A DNA stretch of 64,000 bases from NCBI GenBank assembly GCA_040877545.1, contig JBBDNN010000106.1:62001-126000 (forward strand). The letters run 5' to 3'. Positions 26,228 through 35,230 of this stretch are shown one piece after another. Each line of letters starts with the position of its first letter. Within the stretch, counting starts at the first letter, position 1. A program made the position numbers and the translations under genes. The notes beneath the pieces are model-generated. The model saw only the letters and a list, made by a program, of their open reading frames with translations. It had not been told where the DNA came from and ran no database searches. Source of the DNA: Gracilimonas sp040877545. Its GTDB lineage: Bacteria > Bacteroidota > Rhodothermia > Balneolales > Balneolaceae.

Positions 26228-27415
26228 ATGCCTGAAATTGACTTATTAGCCAAAAAACTCGTTCCACATTACTCTCTTTTCAAGGTTTCGGAGCGGTTGC
26301 TTTTTACAGGGCATTCCCACCAGGCATGGCCGGATATGGCATTAGACGGTCAGGCCGAATACTTTCACGTCTGTGCCGATCAGGTTGACAATAAGTGGCA
26401 GATAGCTTTTGAAAAGGCCGAAATCCTTCGGGAATATCTTCGGGATTTTTATGATGACCCAGATGGATTATATAGTCGCGGAGAAAATACGCATATGCTG
26501 CTGGTAAGCTGGATTTCGAGCCTGGACCTGAAGAATAAACCCAAGATTATTTCTACCGATGGCGAGTTTCATTCGCTCTTTCGTCAACTGCACCGGCTCC
26601 AGGAAGAAGGCCTGGAATTTGTTCAGGTTTCCGTAAATCCAGATAATAATTTTGCAGAACGGATTATAGATGAGATGGATGAGCAAACTTCTGCTATTAT
26701 GTTATCACGCGTATATTTTGAAACCAGCCTCATCAACACCCATTTAACTGAAATAGCCGCTGCGGCAAGTAAACATGGAATTCCGGTATTAATTGATGAT
26801 TACCACGGCACAAATGTAGTCCCGCTTTCTATTCGTGAAGCAGGTCTTGAAGATTGTTTTTTCCTGATTGGCGGCTATAAATACCTGCAATGGGGAGAGG
26901 GAAATTGTTTTCTGCGTTTTCCTGAAAATTGTTCCTATCGCCCGGTTGTTACCGGCTGGTTTGCTTCATTCAGCACACTGGATAATCCACGGACAGATGA
27001 GCCGGTGGAATATGATCAATCCGATCAGCGTTTCGCCAGCGGCACCTACGATCCCTCCTCCCAGTTCAGGGCAGCTAAAGTTGTTCAGTTCTTTCGGGAG
27101 CAGGAACTCACCCCAACTATTCTGCGCAATCAATATTTGGCTCAGGTTGCCTTACTTCGGAAACTATTTGAAGCGAAAAATTTCGATCCTTCTGTTATCA
27201 GGCTTACTCATAATGAACCGCTTGAACGCAACGGAGGTTTTTTGTCACTCACATCTTCACATGCTCGAAAAATTCGTACTGATTTAATGGAAAAGGAAAT
27301 CTTCACCGATGCCCGGGGTGAAATTCTGAGGCTGGGTCCTGCTCCATACATCACTGAATCACAAATTGAACAGATGCTAAAACAGCTTGAGAAGACTATT
27401 CAAAAGCTAAAATAA
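26228..27415 (+). CDS. kynureninase-like PLP-dependent enzyme (aminotransferase class V fold)
   Basis: 395 residues, fold type I. The opening FTGHSHQAWPDMALDGQ is typical of kynureninase and its relatives. VLIDDYHGTNVVPL contains the PLP-ring aspartate. Lys218 in GGYKYLQWGEG is the predicted Schiff-base lysine. RFASGTYDPSSQFRAAK is the conserved C-terminal block. Kynureninase cleaves kynurenine to anthranilate and alanine, but no other kynurenine-pathway gene is nearby, so a different amino-acid substrate is possible. It stands between the PH/SHOCT gene and recA. Confidence 0.8.
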   Translation: MPEIDLLAKKLVPHYSLFKVSERLLFTGHSHQAWPDMALDGQAEYFHVCADQVDNKWQIAFEKAEILREYLRDFYDDPDGLYSRGENTHMLLVSWISSLDLKNKPKIISTDGEFHSLFRQLHRLQEEGLEFVQVSVNPDNNFAERIIDEMDEQTSAIMLSRVYFETSLINTHLTEIAAAASKHGIPVLIDDYHGTNVVPLSIREAGLEDCFFLIGGYKYLQWGEGNCFLRFPENCSYRPVVTGWFASFSTLDNPRTDEPVEYDQSDQRFASGTYDPSSQFRAAKVVQFFREQELTPTILRNQYLAQVALLRKLFEAKNFDPSVIRLTHNEPLERNGGFLSLTSSHARKIRTDLMEKEIFTDARGEILRLGPAPYITESQIEQMLKQLEKTIQKLK

Positions 27416-27491
27416 AAATTTTGTAAGGAATTCAGATTTCATCGCTCTTACATGTATCACACATTAAAACAATTAGGCGCAGCTGGTAAAT

Positions 27492-27525
27492 TATTTTTGT
27501 CTATAACATATATTGAACATATATT
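27492..27525 (+). promoter_or_regulatory. candidate recA promoter and direct repeat
   Basis: TATTTTTG (27492-27499) fits the TAnnTTTG -7 motif of Bacteroidota. Just downstream the octamer CATATATT occurs twice with an 11-nt period (27507-27514 and 27518-27525). The repeats are also part of an ATATAT-n5-ATATAT palindrome. It could be an operator near the transcript start; the -33 element is not clear. Confidence 0.3.
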
Positions 27526-27605
27526 AATGAGTGCAAAAAAGAGTGACACAGGTTGACACCGCTGCATATTATATTTGCCTAAATAAATTTAAAAAAAGAA
27601 AAATT

Positions 27606-28667
27606 ATGGCTGATTCAAACGACAGACTAAAAGCCCTTGATATTGCCGTAGGGCAAATTGAAAAACAACACGGCAAAGGCACAATCATGAAATTGGGTGC
27701 AAATACAGCCCAGGATATTGATGTAATCTCCACCGGATCTATTATGGTGGATTATGCGCTGGGGGTTCAGGGAATTCCGAGAGGACGCGTTACTGAAATT
27801 TATGGCCCGGAAGCCAGTGGTAAAACCACCCTCGCACTCCAGGTAATTGCACAAGCACAGAAAAAAGGCGGTTATGCTGCTTTTATTGATGCCGAGCATG
27901 CTTTTGATCCACGCTACGCAAAAGCGTTGGGTATCAATGTGGATGAGTTGTTGGTATCACAACCGGACAGCGGCGAGCAGGCGCTGGAAATCACAGAAAC
28001 CTTAATCCGCTCCGGTGCTTTGGATGTTATTGTGATTGATTCGGTTGCTGCCCTTGTGCCTCGAGCTGAATTGGAAGGCGAAATGGGAGATTCGCACATG
28101 GGCCTTCAGGCAAGGTTAATGTCGCAGGCAATGAGAAAAATTACCGGGATCATCAACAAAAGCCGGACCTCATGTATTTTTATTAACCAGGTTCGTGAGA
28201 AAATTGGGGTGATGTTTGGAAATCCTGAAACCACCACCGGTGGACGTGCATTGAAGTTCTATGCTTCTGTCCGTTTGGATATCCGGCGCATTGGCTCCAT
28301 TAAAAAAGGTGACGATGTAATTGGCAACCGTACCAAAGTAAAAGTAGCCAAGAATAAAGTGGCTCCTCCCTTCAAGGTGGTCGAATTTAATATTATGTAT
28401 GGAAAAGGTATTTCAAAAATATCTGAAATTCTTGATCTCGCTGTGGAGTATGATATCATTGAAAAACGCGGTAGCTGGTTCCGTTACGACGGAGAACCTA
28501 TTGGTCAGGGCGCCGATGCAGCTCTTCAATTCCTCGAAGAAGACGAAGAGCTCTGCAATAAAATTGAGGCTATAGTTCGCGCCAAACTTCGTGGCGAAGA
28601 AGTAGAAGTGGAGGCAGAGGAAAAATCAAAGTCAAAGAAAAAAGAGGCCGTTGAAGCTGCAGAATGA
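27606..28667 (+). CDS. recA: recombinase RecA
   Basis: 353 residues from the ATG at 27606; a longer frame upstream adds residues not found in RecA. The Walker A motif is GPEASGKTT; YAAFIDAEHAFDPRYA and GRALKFYASVRLDIR are conserved, and the C-terminus is acidic then lysine-rich (EAEEKSKSKKKE). RecA forms the strand-exchange filament and triggers the SOS response. It is followed by recX overlapping its 3' end. Confidence 0.98.
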   Translation: MADSNDRLKALDIAVGQIEKQHGKGTIMKLGANTAQDIDVISTGSIMVDYALGVQGIPRGRVTEIYGPEASGKTTLALQVIAQAQKKGGYAAFIDAEHAFDPRYAKALGINVDELLVSQPDSGEQALEITETLIRSGALDVIVIDSVAALVPRAELEGEMGDSHMGLQARLMSQAMRKITGIINKSRTSCIFINQVREKIGVMFGNPETTTGGRALKFYASVRLDIRRIGSIKKGDDVIGNRTKVKVAKNKVAPPFKVVEFNIMYGKGISKISEILDLAVEYDIIEKRGSWFRYDGEPIGQGADAALQFLEEDEELCNKIEAIVRAKLRGEEVEVEAEEKSKSKKKEAVEAAE

Positions 28668-29346
28668 TAAAAATGATCGATATTCGGAAGAAGCCTTAGC
28701 ACTTCTTCCGGCTTCGATTTCAGGAATTCAGGTCCAAAAGAAAAACAAAAGCCGTTTTTCTCTTTTTATTGAAGATGAGTTTCTGATTGGCGTTTCAGAT
28801 GCAGTACTAACACGATTTAATATTTATAAAGGCGTTGAGATAACGCCTTCTTTATTTCATCAAATTCTTGAGGCAGAAGATAAATGGGCCGCAAGAGAAT
28901 ATATGTTCCGGATTCTTAGCCGGAGAGATCATTCCCGAAAAGAATTAAAGACCAAAGCATATAAAAAAGGTTTCTCGGGTGATTTTGTGGATGAAATTTT
29001 GGATGAACTCGAGCAAAAGGAATACATCGATGATTTTAAATTTGCCTTTAAATACGCTTCAGATAAATTCGAATTCAATGAATGGGGACCCTATAAAATA
29101 AAAACTGAGCTTTTTAAAAAGGGGATCTCGAATAAAGTTATTGAAGCAGTCATTAATAAAACATTTGAGAAGGATAAAATAAATGAGAACCTTGAAAAGC
29201 TGGTTTTGAAAAAGAAGAAAAGATTTCAACGGGTGCCAGCTGAAAAAAGAAGAAAGAAAGTATTCGATTTTTTGATGAGAAAAGGCTACGATTCGTCCAG
29301 CATTCTGAAACACATGGATGAACTTTTAGATTCTATTGAAACATGA
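28651..29346 (+). CDS. recX: regulatory protein RecX
   Basis: 231 residues, beginning at a TTG that overlaps the recA end by 17 nt with AAAGAGG upstream; there is no in-frame ATG near. Three-helix repeats are visible: AAREYMFRILSRRDHSRKEL, EYIDDFKFAFKYASDKF and RKKVFDFLMRKGYDSSSI. RecX binds RecA filaments and limits their activity, and recA-recX pairing is common. It overlaps the next gene by 4 nt (ATGA). Confidence 0.9.
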   Translation: MKLQNDKNDRYSEEALALLPASISGIQVQKKNKSRFSLFIEDEFLIGVSDAVLTRFNIYKGVEITPSLFHQILEAEDKWAAREYMFRILSRRDHSRKELKTKAYKKGFSGDFVDEILDELEQKEYIDDFKFAFKYASDKFEFNEWGPYKIKTELFKKGISNKVIEAVINKTFEKDKINENLEKLVLKKKKRFQRVPAEKRRKKVFDFLMRKGYDSSSILKHMDELLDSIET

Positions 29347-30434
29347 AAAATATCACACTTGAACGAGTAGTTCGTTTTGTTCTTGGATTGACTGCAGCAG
29401 CCTTTATACTGCTGATTTTATATAACTATTCTACCTTGGTTGCTTTCCTCGTTTTAGCTATGATTCTTAGCTATATTCTGGATCCCTTTGCAAATAAACT
29501 TCAGTCTGTTGGCCTCAATAGAACTTTTGGGATAACACTGATTTTGGCTACGGTCATTCTATTCCTCGTATTTATTTCCACCAGTGTGATTCCTATCATT
29601 GCAAACCAGATGGCAGAATTGACCGCCCAGTTAAGTATTGAAAACATCCGGCAAATTGCCGTAAAAGTGGAGAATCAGTTAACCAATAAATTTGATTTTA
29701 TCCCGCCCGGATTTTTAGAAGAAAATGTTACCGGTATTCTACATGAGCTTTTTAATGTAAATAAATTATCTGCTGTGGTAAGCGATGCCCTGAATATTTT
29801 TACCAATATATTCTCTGCTGTTCTGGTGGTTCCATTTGCTGCTTTTTTCTTTCTGAAAGATGGCACTAAAATTCGCCGTGATCTCCTTCGTATGGTTCCC
29901 AATAAATACTTTGAGACGACCCTCACTGTTATCGACAAAATTGAAAAAAGACTGGGATTATATTTCAGAAGTGTATTGTTGCAGAGTTTCCTGGTGGCAA
30001 TTTCTTCATGGTTTACACTAAATGTAGCTGGTCTGGATAATTCGCTGTCGGTAGGTATTGCGGTAGGCCTGGCAAATACCATCCCCTATTTCGGGCCAAT
30101 CATCGGCTATTTTTTGTCGGTGATAGTTTCCATTATAGAAACGGGTAATTTTTCTTTGGTAGCCGCATGTGTGCTTGCAATATTTGTAGTGCAGATGCTC
30201 GATAATATTGTTTTTCAACCTATGTTATTTTCCCGGTCGGCAGATATGCATCCAGTGGCAATTCTGTTCATTATACTTATTGGGGCAGAAACAGCGGGGA
30301 TTTTAGGAATGCTTATAGCCATTCCATTAGCCACTATTGTAAAAATCACTATTACACAGGTAAGCTGGAGCTTTAATAATTACCAGGTATTCCGTCGTGA
30401 TCTTGCACAAACATCAGATCCACCGAAAAGCTAA
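29343..30434 (+). CDS. AI-2E family transporter (PerM/TqsA-like)
   Basis: 363 residues with about eight membrane helices. Conserved blocks include LVLAMILSYILDPFANKL near the N-terminus and NTIPYFGPIIGYFLSVI plus DNIVFQPMLFSRSADMHPV in the C-terminal half. The family includes TqsA, which exports autoinducer-2, but many members move other or unknown substrates. Starts in the ATGA overlap with recX, so it is in the recA transcript. Substrate not predictable. Confidence 0.88.
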   Translation: MKNITLERVVRFVLGLTAAAFILLILYNYSTLVAFLVLAMILSYILDPFANKLQSVGLNRTFGITLILATVILFLVFISTSVIPIIANQMAELTAQLSIENIRQIAVKVENQLTNKFDFIPPGFLEENVTGILHELFNVNKLSAVVSDALNIFTNIFSAVLVVPFAAFFFLKDGTKIRRDLLRMVPNKYFETTLTVIDKIEKRLGLYFRSVLLQSFLVAISSWFTLNVAGLDNSLSVGIAVGLANTIPYFGPIIGYFLSVIVSIIETGNFSLVAACVLAIFVVQMLDNIVFQPMLFSRSADMHPVAILFIILIGAETAGILGMLIAIPLATIVKITITQVSWSFNNYQVFRRDLAQTSDPPKS

Positions 30435-30518
30435 AGAATGTTGAGATGTATTAATTCGCTTTTTGAAAATGGATATTCAAAAGCATATTAATATTCTCCA
30501 TCCTTCCCAAACATTTAC

Positions 30519-30526
30519 TATCTTTG
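30519..30526 (+). promoter_or_regulatory. TAnnTTTG-like -7 element before purN
   Basis: TATCTTTG matches the -7 consensus of Bacteroidota. If used, transcription begins after the first possible purN starts, favouring the TTG at 30563 as the true purN start. No clear -33 TTG was found. Confidence 0.3.
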
Positions 30527-31150
30527 ATGTGCATATCGGCAACGCTAAAAATCATCGCTCTTTTGAAGAACATCGTTGTTTTTGCCTCGGGATCGGGCAC
30601 AAATTTTCAATCTATTATTGATGCTGTTAACCGTGGTATACTACCTGCACGGATAGCGGGGCTTGTTACCAATAAAGCCGGTATTCCTGCCATCCAAAGA
30701 GCCCGGAAAGCAAATATTCCCGTACGTGTTTTAAATCCCGCTGAATTTTCTAACAATGAAAGTTATGCTAATCAACTTCTGAATCAACTTCAGGAGTGGA
30801 AAACTGATCTCATAGTATTGGCAGGTTACCTGAGGAAAATTCCAGCGGAAATTGTCCGGCATTTTCCCAAAAGAATACTCAATATTCATCCAGCTCTTCT
30901 TCCTAAATATGGAGGAAAGGGTTTTTATGGCAGCAAAGTGCATGAAGCGGTAATTGAGGCCGGCGATAAAGAAACCGGCTGTACAGTACATATTGTAACC
31001 AACAATTTTGATGAGGGGCCAATCCTGGCACAGGCAAAAGTTGAGGTTCTTGAAAACGATTCACCGGATGAACTTGCACAACGAGTGCTTAAACAGGAAC
31101 ACAAACTGTTGCCGGAAGTAATTAAACAGTACCTATTAACCTTAAAATAA
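30527..31150 (+). CDS. purN: phosphoribosylglycinamide formyltransferase (GART)
   Basis: 207 residues from ATG 30527; the family normally begins at KNIVVFASGSGTNFQ, so the TTG at 30563 (195 residues) may be the real start. The enzyme transfers formyl from 10-formyl-THF to GAR in purine synthesis. Conserved features are SGSGTNFQSI, ILNIHPALLPKYGGKGFYG with the catalytic histidine, and TGCTVHIV with DEGPILAQ. purH follows after 5 nt. Confidence 0.95.
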   Translation: MCISATLKIIALLKNIVVFASGSGTNFQSIIDAVNRGILPARIAGLVTNKAGIPAIQRARKANIPVRVLNPAEFSNNESYANQLLNQLQEWKTDLIVLAGYLRKIPAEIVRHFPKRILNIHPALLPKYGGKGFYGSKVHEAVIEAGDKETGCTVHIVTNNFDEGPILAQAKVEVLENDSPDELAQRVLKQEHKLLPEVIKQYLLTLK

Positions 31151-31155
31151 TTTTC

Positions 31156-32727
31156 GTGTCACTTAATCCTCTTTCAACTCTACCCACATCACCGCTAAAA
31201 ATAAAACGAGCTTTAATATCTGTATCCGATAAATCCAGCCTTACGGTTTTGGCGAAAGCTTTACATGAAGCTGGTGTTGAGATTATTTCTACAGGTGGTA
31301 CGGCGAAAGTTATTGCAGAAGAAGGTATCCCGGTGAAGGATGTCTCAGAGGTCACTGGCTTCAAAGAGTGCCTGGATGGCCGGGTTAAAACACTGCATCC
31401 ACTTATTCATGGTGGAATCCTTGCGCGCACCTCTTACCAACCCGATCTGGATGAAGTTGAAGAACTGGGAATCACTCCCATAGAATTGGTAGTAGTAAAT
31501 CTCTATCCCTTTAAAAATAAAATTGCCGGAGAAGTAACACCGGCTGAGGCTACTGAATTCATCGACATTGGCGGTCCTACTATGATCCGGGCTTCTGCTA
31601 AAAATTTTGCACATGTTTGTGTGTTGAGTTCACCTGATCAGTACCCGAATTTTATTAATGAATTGAAAGATGTAAATGGGATTACCTTTAACAGCAGGCA
31701 GAAATTAGCTAAAGAAGCTTTCAGCCATACTGCAGATTATGATTCTGCAATTTCAAATTATTTTAGGGAGTTGATCGAGGAAGAACCTCCGCGTCAGCTT
31801 AATATTTCACTTCCGCTTTCGCAGGAGTTACGGTATGGTGAAAATCCCCACCAGAAGGCCGCCATTTATGGTACCCAAAGCAAGATTATAGATTGCTTCC
31901 ATGGGAAACAGCTGAGCTATAATAATTACCTGGATGTTGATTCAGCACTTAATATAATTTCTGATTTTTCAAATTCTGAACCAGCTTGTGCAATCATCAA
32001 ACATACCATTCCTTGTGGAGTGGGAGTTTCCTCCACTCTTGTGGAAGCATATAAAAAGGCTTTCAGTACCGATTCGGTCTCCCCTTTTGGTGGCATTGTT
32101 GTGGTGAATAAAACGCTGAATCTTGCCACGGCAAAAGCCATTGATGAAATATTTACAGAAATAGTTATTGCGCCCGAATTTAGTGAAGAGGCAGAAAATT
32201 TACTCACCCATAAGAAAAATCGCAGGCTAATCAGGATCAAACAATCGGTTAGTGAAATTCAGCCTGTTTCATATCGGTCTATATTCGGGGGATTGCTCCG
32301 GCAGGACACTGATTTAACACCCGTCACTCCGGGTAATTTTGAGGTTGTTACTAAAAGAAAACCATCCTCAGAAGAAATGCGTGATCTTTTATTTGCCTGG
32401 AAAATTGTACGGCACGTAAAATCAAATGCCATTGTATATGCGAAAGATGGAAGAACGTTGGGAATAGGATCAGGACAAACCAGCCGTATTGATTCCTCTG
32501 AAATTGCCGTAGTAAAGGCAAAGAAAGAAGGCCTGGATTTATCAGGCTCTGCAGTAGCTTCTGATGCATTTTTCCCTTTTGCAGATGGAGTTGAAGCCGC
32601 AGCTAAAGCTGGCGCCAAAGCGGTAATTCAACCCGGCGGAAGTATTCGGGATAAGGAAGTAATTCAAAAAGCAGATGAACATGGAATGGCCATGATACTC
32701 ACAGGAAAACGCCATTTCAAACACTGA
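31156..32727 (+). CDS. purH: bifunctional AICAR transformylase/IMP cyclohydrolase
   Basis: 523 residues from a GTG. The N-terminal IMP cyclohydrolase domain (about 1-200) begins RALISVSDKSSLTVLAKAL and includes STGGTAKVI and DGRVKTLHPLIHGG. The C-terminal transformylase domain has LRYGENPHQKAA, a KHTIPCG lysine-histidine pair and ASDAFFPFADG. It catalyses the last two steps of IMP synthesis. The neighbouring purN supplies an earlier step; mreB follows 109 nt later, the order usual in Bacteroidota. Confidence 0.97.
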   Translation: MSLNPLSTLPTSPLKIKRALISVSDKSSLTVLAKALHEAGVEIISTGGTAKVIAEEGIPVKDVSEVTGFKECLDGRVKTLHPLIHGGILARTSYQPDLDEVEELGITPIELVVVNLYPFKNKIAGEVTPAEATEFIDIGGPTMIRASAKNFAHVCVLSSPDQYPNFINELKDVNGITFNSRQKLAKEAFSHTADYDSAISNYFRELIEEEPPRQLNISLPLSQELRYGENPHQKAAIYGTQSKIIDCFHGKQLSYNNYLDVDSALNIISDFSNSEPACAIIKHTIPCGVGVSSTLVEAYKKAFSTDSVSPFGGIVVVNKTLNLATAKAIDEIFTEIVIAPEFSEEAENLLTHKKNRRLIRIKQSVSEIQPVSYRSIFGGLLRQDTDLTPVTPGNFEVVTKRKPSSEEMRDLLFAWKIVRHVKSNAIVYAKDGRTLGIGSGQTSRIDSSEIAVVKAKKEGLDLSGSAVASDAFFPFADGVEAAAKAGAKAVIQPGGSIRDKEVIQKADEHGMAMILTGKRHFKH

Positions 32728-32836
32728 TTTTAATTAATTAAATAATCGTTCTATATACATTCGCAAATAGAATTTCAATATTGTATTTTCCCCAACAAAA
32801 TTTCGCCACCAACTGTTAATTTTTTAATCAGCACAA

Positions 32837-33901
32837 ATGTCAAAATCCCACGGTGTTAAGTCCTCAGAATTAGCCAAAAATCAAAATAAAAAAGGTTTTT
32901 TGGATTTTATGTACACCGATATAGCTATTGATTTAGGTACTGCTAATACTCTAATCTATTCCCGCGGCGAAGGTATCGTGTTGGATGAACCCTCTATTGT
33001 CGCTTTAAATCTTCAAAATATTCCCGTTGCTACCGGCCACGAAGCCCGGCTTATGCACGAAAAAACACACAGTAAAATCAGAACTGTTCGTCCTTTACGC
33101 GATGGAGTTATTGCTGATTTTGAAGTAGCCGAGCAGATGATCAGGGGAATGATCAAGAAAGTAAAAATGAAATGGTACTCCACGACACGGCAGATGGTGA
33201 TTTGCGTTCCCAGTGGAATTACAGAAGTAGAACGTCGTGCGGTTCGTGATAGCGCAGAACATGCCGGGGCAAAAGAAGTTTACCTGGTTGATGAACCTAT
33301 GGCAGCAGCTATTGGTATTGGCCTGGATGTACATGAGCCTGTTGGCAGTATGATTGTGGATATTGGCGGTGGAACAACCGAAATAGCCGTGATCGCCTTA
33401 TCAGGAATTGTATACGCACAGTCGGTTCGATTGGGTGGAGATGAGCTTAATGATGATATCATCAATTACTTCAGAAGAAACCACAATTTACTGATTGGAG
33501 AGCGGACCGCCGAAAAAATTAAGTGTGAAATAGGTTCTGCCGCCCCACTCGATGAAGAGATGGAAATGATCACCAAAGGCCGTGATTTAGTTAACGGTGT
33601 TCCACGAACCCGTCATATTACATCCAGGGATGCGCGGGAAGCTATTGCCGAATCGGTAAATACGATTGTGGAATCCATCACGAAATCTTTGGAACAAACC
33701 CCTCCTGAGTTGTCGGCTGATATTTTAGACCGGGGAATCATGCTTACAGGAGGTGGTGCCTTGCTTAAAAATCTTGACAAACTCATAATGGAAACAACCG
33801 ATCTTCCTGTGCATATTGCTGAAGATCCGCTTACCGCTGTTGTTCGGGGTACAGGTGCAATACTAGAAAACCTTGAATATTACCGACCGGTAATTTCCTA
33901 A
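32837..33901 (+). CDS. mreB: rod shape-determining actin homologue MreB
   Basis: 354 residues with a 25-residue polar N-terminal extension before YTDIAIDLGTANTLIYSRGEG. Nucleotide-binding motifs: DLGTANT, VGSMIVDIGGGTTEIAV and IMLTGGGALL. MreB filaments organise the elongasome that builds the lateral wall. First of five genes mreB-mreC-mreD-mrdA-rodA that are closely spaced or overlapping. Confidence 0.98.
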   Translation: MSKSHGVKSSELAKNQNKKGFLDFMYTDIAIDLGTANTLIYSRGEGIVLDEPSIVALNLQNIPVATGHEARLMHEKTHSKIRTVRPLRDGVIADFEVAEQMIRGMIKKVKMKWYSTTRQMVICVPSGITEVERRAVRDSAEHAGAKEVYLVDEPMAAAIGIGLDVHEPVGSMIVDIGGGTTEIAVIALSGIVYAQSVRLGGDELNDDIINYFRRNHNLLIGERTAEKIKCEIGSAAPLDEEMEMITKGRDLVNGVPRTRHITSRDAREAIAESVNTIVESITKSLEQTPPELSADILDRGIMLTGGGALLKNLDKLIMETTDLPVHIAEDPLTAVVRGTGAILENLEYYRPVIS

Positions 33902-33915
33902 TTTTTCGGAAATGA

Positions 33916-34758
33916 ATGCAACTTAGATCATTCAAATTAAAAGATGCTAAAGATTACATTGTAACTGCTCTACTTCTTCTCTTCGCTTTTTCATTAATGG
34001 TGAGCAGATCTCAGGGCGGAATACACACTCTGCGCCAAATTTCAGTAACTACCCTCAGCCTTCTTGAAGAACCTCTGGCTAATATTCGTGTTTACCGCCA
34101 GGCATTAAATACCAATACCTATTTGCAGCGGCAAAATATTTTACTACAGGATGAGCTAAGCCGCCTCCGTTCCATTGAACAGGAAAACAGAAGGTTACGG
34201 GAAATGTTAGGCTATCAAAATAATAGTGAGTTTAGCCTGCAACCCGTACTTATTGTAGGAAAAGAAATTTCGGGCATAAACAATTTTATCACTATTGATG
34301 CCGGCACCAGCGACAGTGTAGAGGTTGGAATGCCCTTGGTTACCTCCGATGGTTTGGTGGGCAAAGTTGTTCTTGCAGGGAGGTATTATTCGCAGGTAAT
34401 GCCTTTTTATAATTCTTTATTTAGGGTTAGTGCACGTGTTCAGGAAAATCGAGCCAATGGAATTGTAAGCTGGGGTGGAGAAGATCATGGAGAACTGGTT
34501 ATGAATTTTGTACCAAAAACTATAGAAGTAGATACCGGCTTTGTAATTGAAACCTCTGGATTCAGTAATCAATATCCCCAGGGAATACCTATTGGAAAAG
34601 TGATTCGAACTGAAGCCGAGGAAGGGCGTGAAACCCAGCGTATTTACCTGGAACCTTATGTTATATTAGCTGAAATTGATAAAGGATTTATAATTGAGTT
34701 TAAAGCTGATACCAGCATTAGCAACCTGCAACAAAATTATGACGAGTTTTTTGAATGA
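33916..34758 (+). CDS. mreC: rod shape-determining protein MreC
   Basis: 280 residues: one N-terminal membrane helix (DYIVTALLLLFAFSLMVS), a coiled coil at about 60-95 (RQNILLQDELSRLRSIEQEN) and the double beta-barrel core with VTSDGLVGKVV and FSNQYPQGIPIGKVI. MreC links MreB to PBP2 in the periplasm. Its stop overlaps mreD by 4 nt. Confidence 0.95.
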   Translation: MQLRSFKLKDAKDYIVTALLLLFAFSLMVSRSQGGIHTLRQISVTTLSLLEEPLANIRVYRQALNTNTYLQRQNILLQDELSRLRSIEQENRRLREMLGYQNNSEFSLQPVLIVGKEISGINNFITIDAGTSDSVEVGMPLVTSDGLVGKVVLAGRYYSQVMPFYNSLFRVSARVQENRANGIVSWGGEDHGELVMNFVPKTIEVDTGFVIETSGFSNQYPQGIPIGKVIRTEAEEGRETQRIYLEPYVILAEIDKGFIIEFKADTSISNLQQNYDEFFE

Positions 34759-35225
34759 ATGCTACTATTTTAAAAGATTTTTTTATTGGGCTATTCTTCA
34801 TTCTGCTTGAAGTGATGATTTTTCAGCATTTGAGTTTTTTTGGAGCTACACCTGATCCCCTGCTGATATATTTGCTTTGGCTTTCTCTCAAATATGACAG
34901 GATTAAAATCGTACTCTTTGCCGCTTTTCTTGGCTTAATCCAGGACGCTATTTTTGATTATTGGGGATTATATATGTTCTCAAAAACCCTGCTCTTTTTC
35001 ATGGCCTACAATTTTTTAAACAGACGCTCCGAAAGCAGGTTATTACTGTGGCAGATATTTATAGTTGTTTTTATAGCTGCTTTTATTCATAACAGCATAT
35101 TTATAGGTTTAAGCAGTTTTATAGAATCTTACGCTGCTGGATTTATTCCCATAATTTTTTTGCTTGGGAACAGTTTATACACCGCAGCACTTGGCTCTCT
35201 GCTTTTCATTTTTAAAAGTAATTAG
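34755..35225 (+). CDS. mreD: rod shape-determining protein MreD-like
   Basis: 156 residues, almost entirely hydrophobic with about five membrane helices (FFIGLFFILLEVMIFQHLSF; LLIYLLWLSLKYDR). MreD is poorly conserved; the call relies on size, topology and its place between mreC and mrdA, with ATGA overlap to mreC. Confidence 0.85.
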   Translation: MNATILKDFFIGLFFILLEVMIFQHLSFFGATPDPLLIYLLWLSLKYDRIKIVLFAAFLGLIQDAIFDYWGLYMFSKTLLFFMAYNFLNRRSESRLLLWQIFIVVFIAAFIHNSIFIGLSSFIESYAAGFIPIIFLLGNSLYTAALGSLLFIFKSN

Positions 35226-35230
35226 TTTTA

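Noticed and set aside
26868..27287. 139-codon frame overlapping the kynureninase-like gene
   Set aside because: Same strand, other frame; the PLP enzyme has clear conserved motifs across the stretch.
29675..30082. 135-codon frame antisense to the AI-2E permease
   Set aside because: Shadow frame inside a conserved membrane protein gene.
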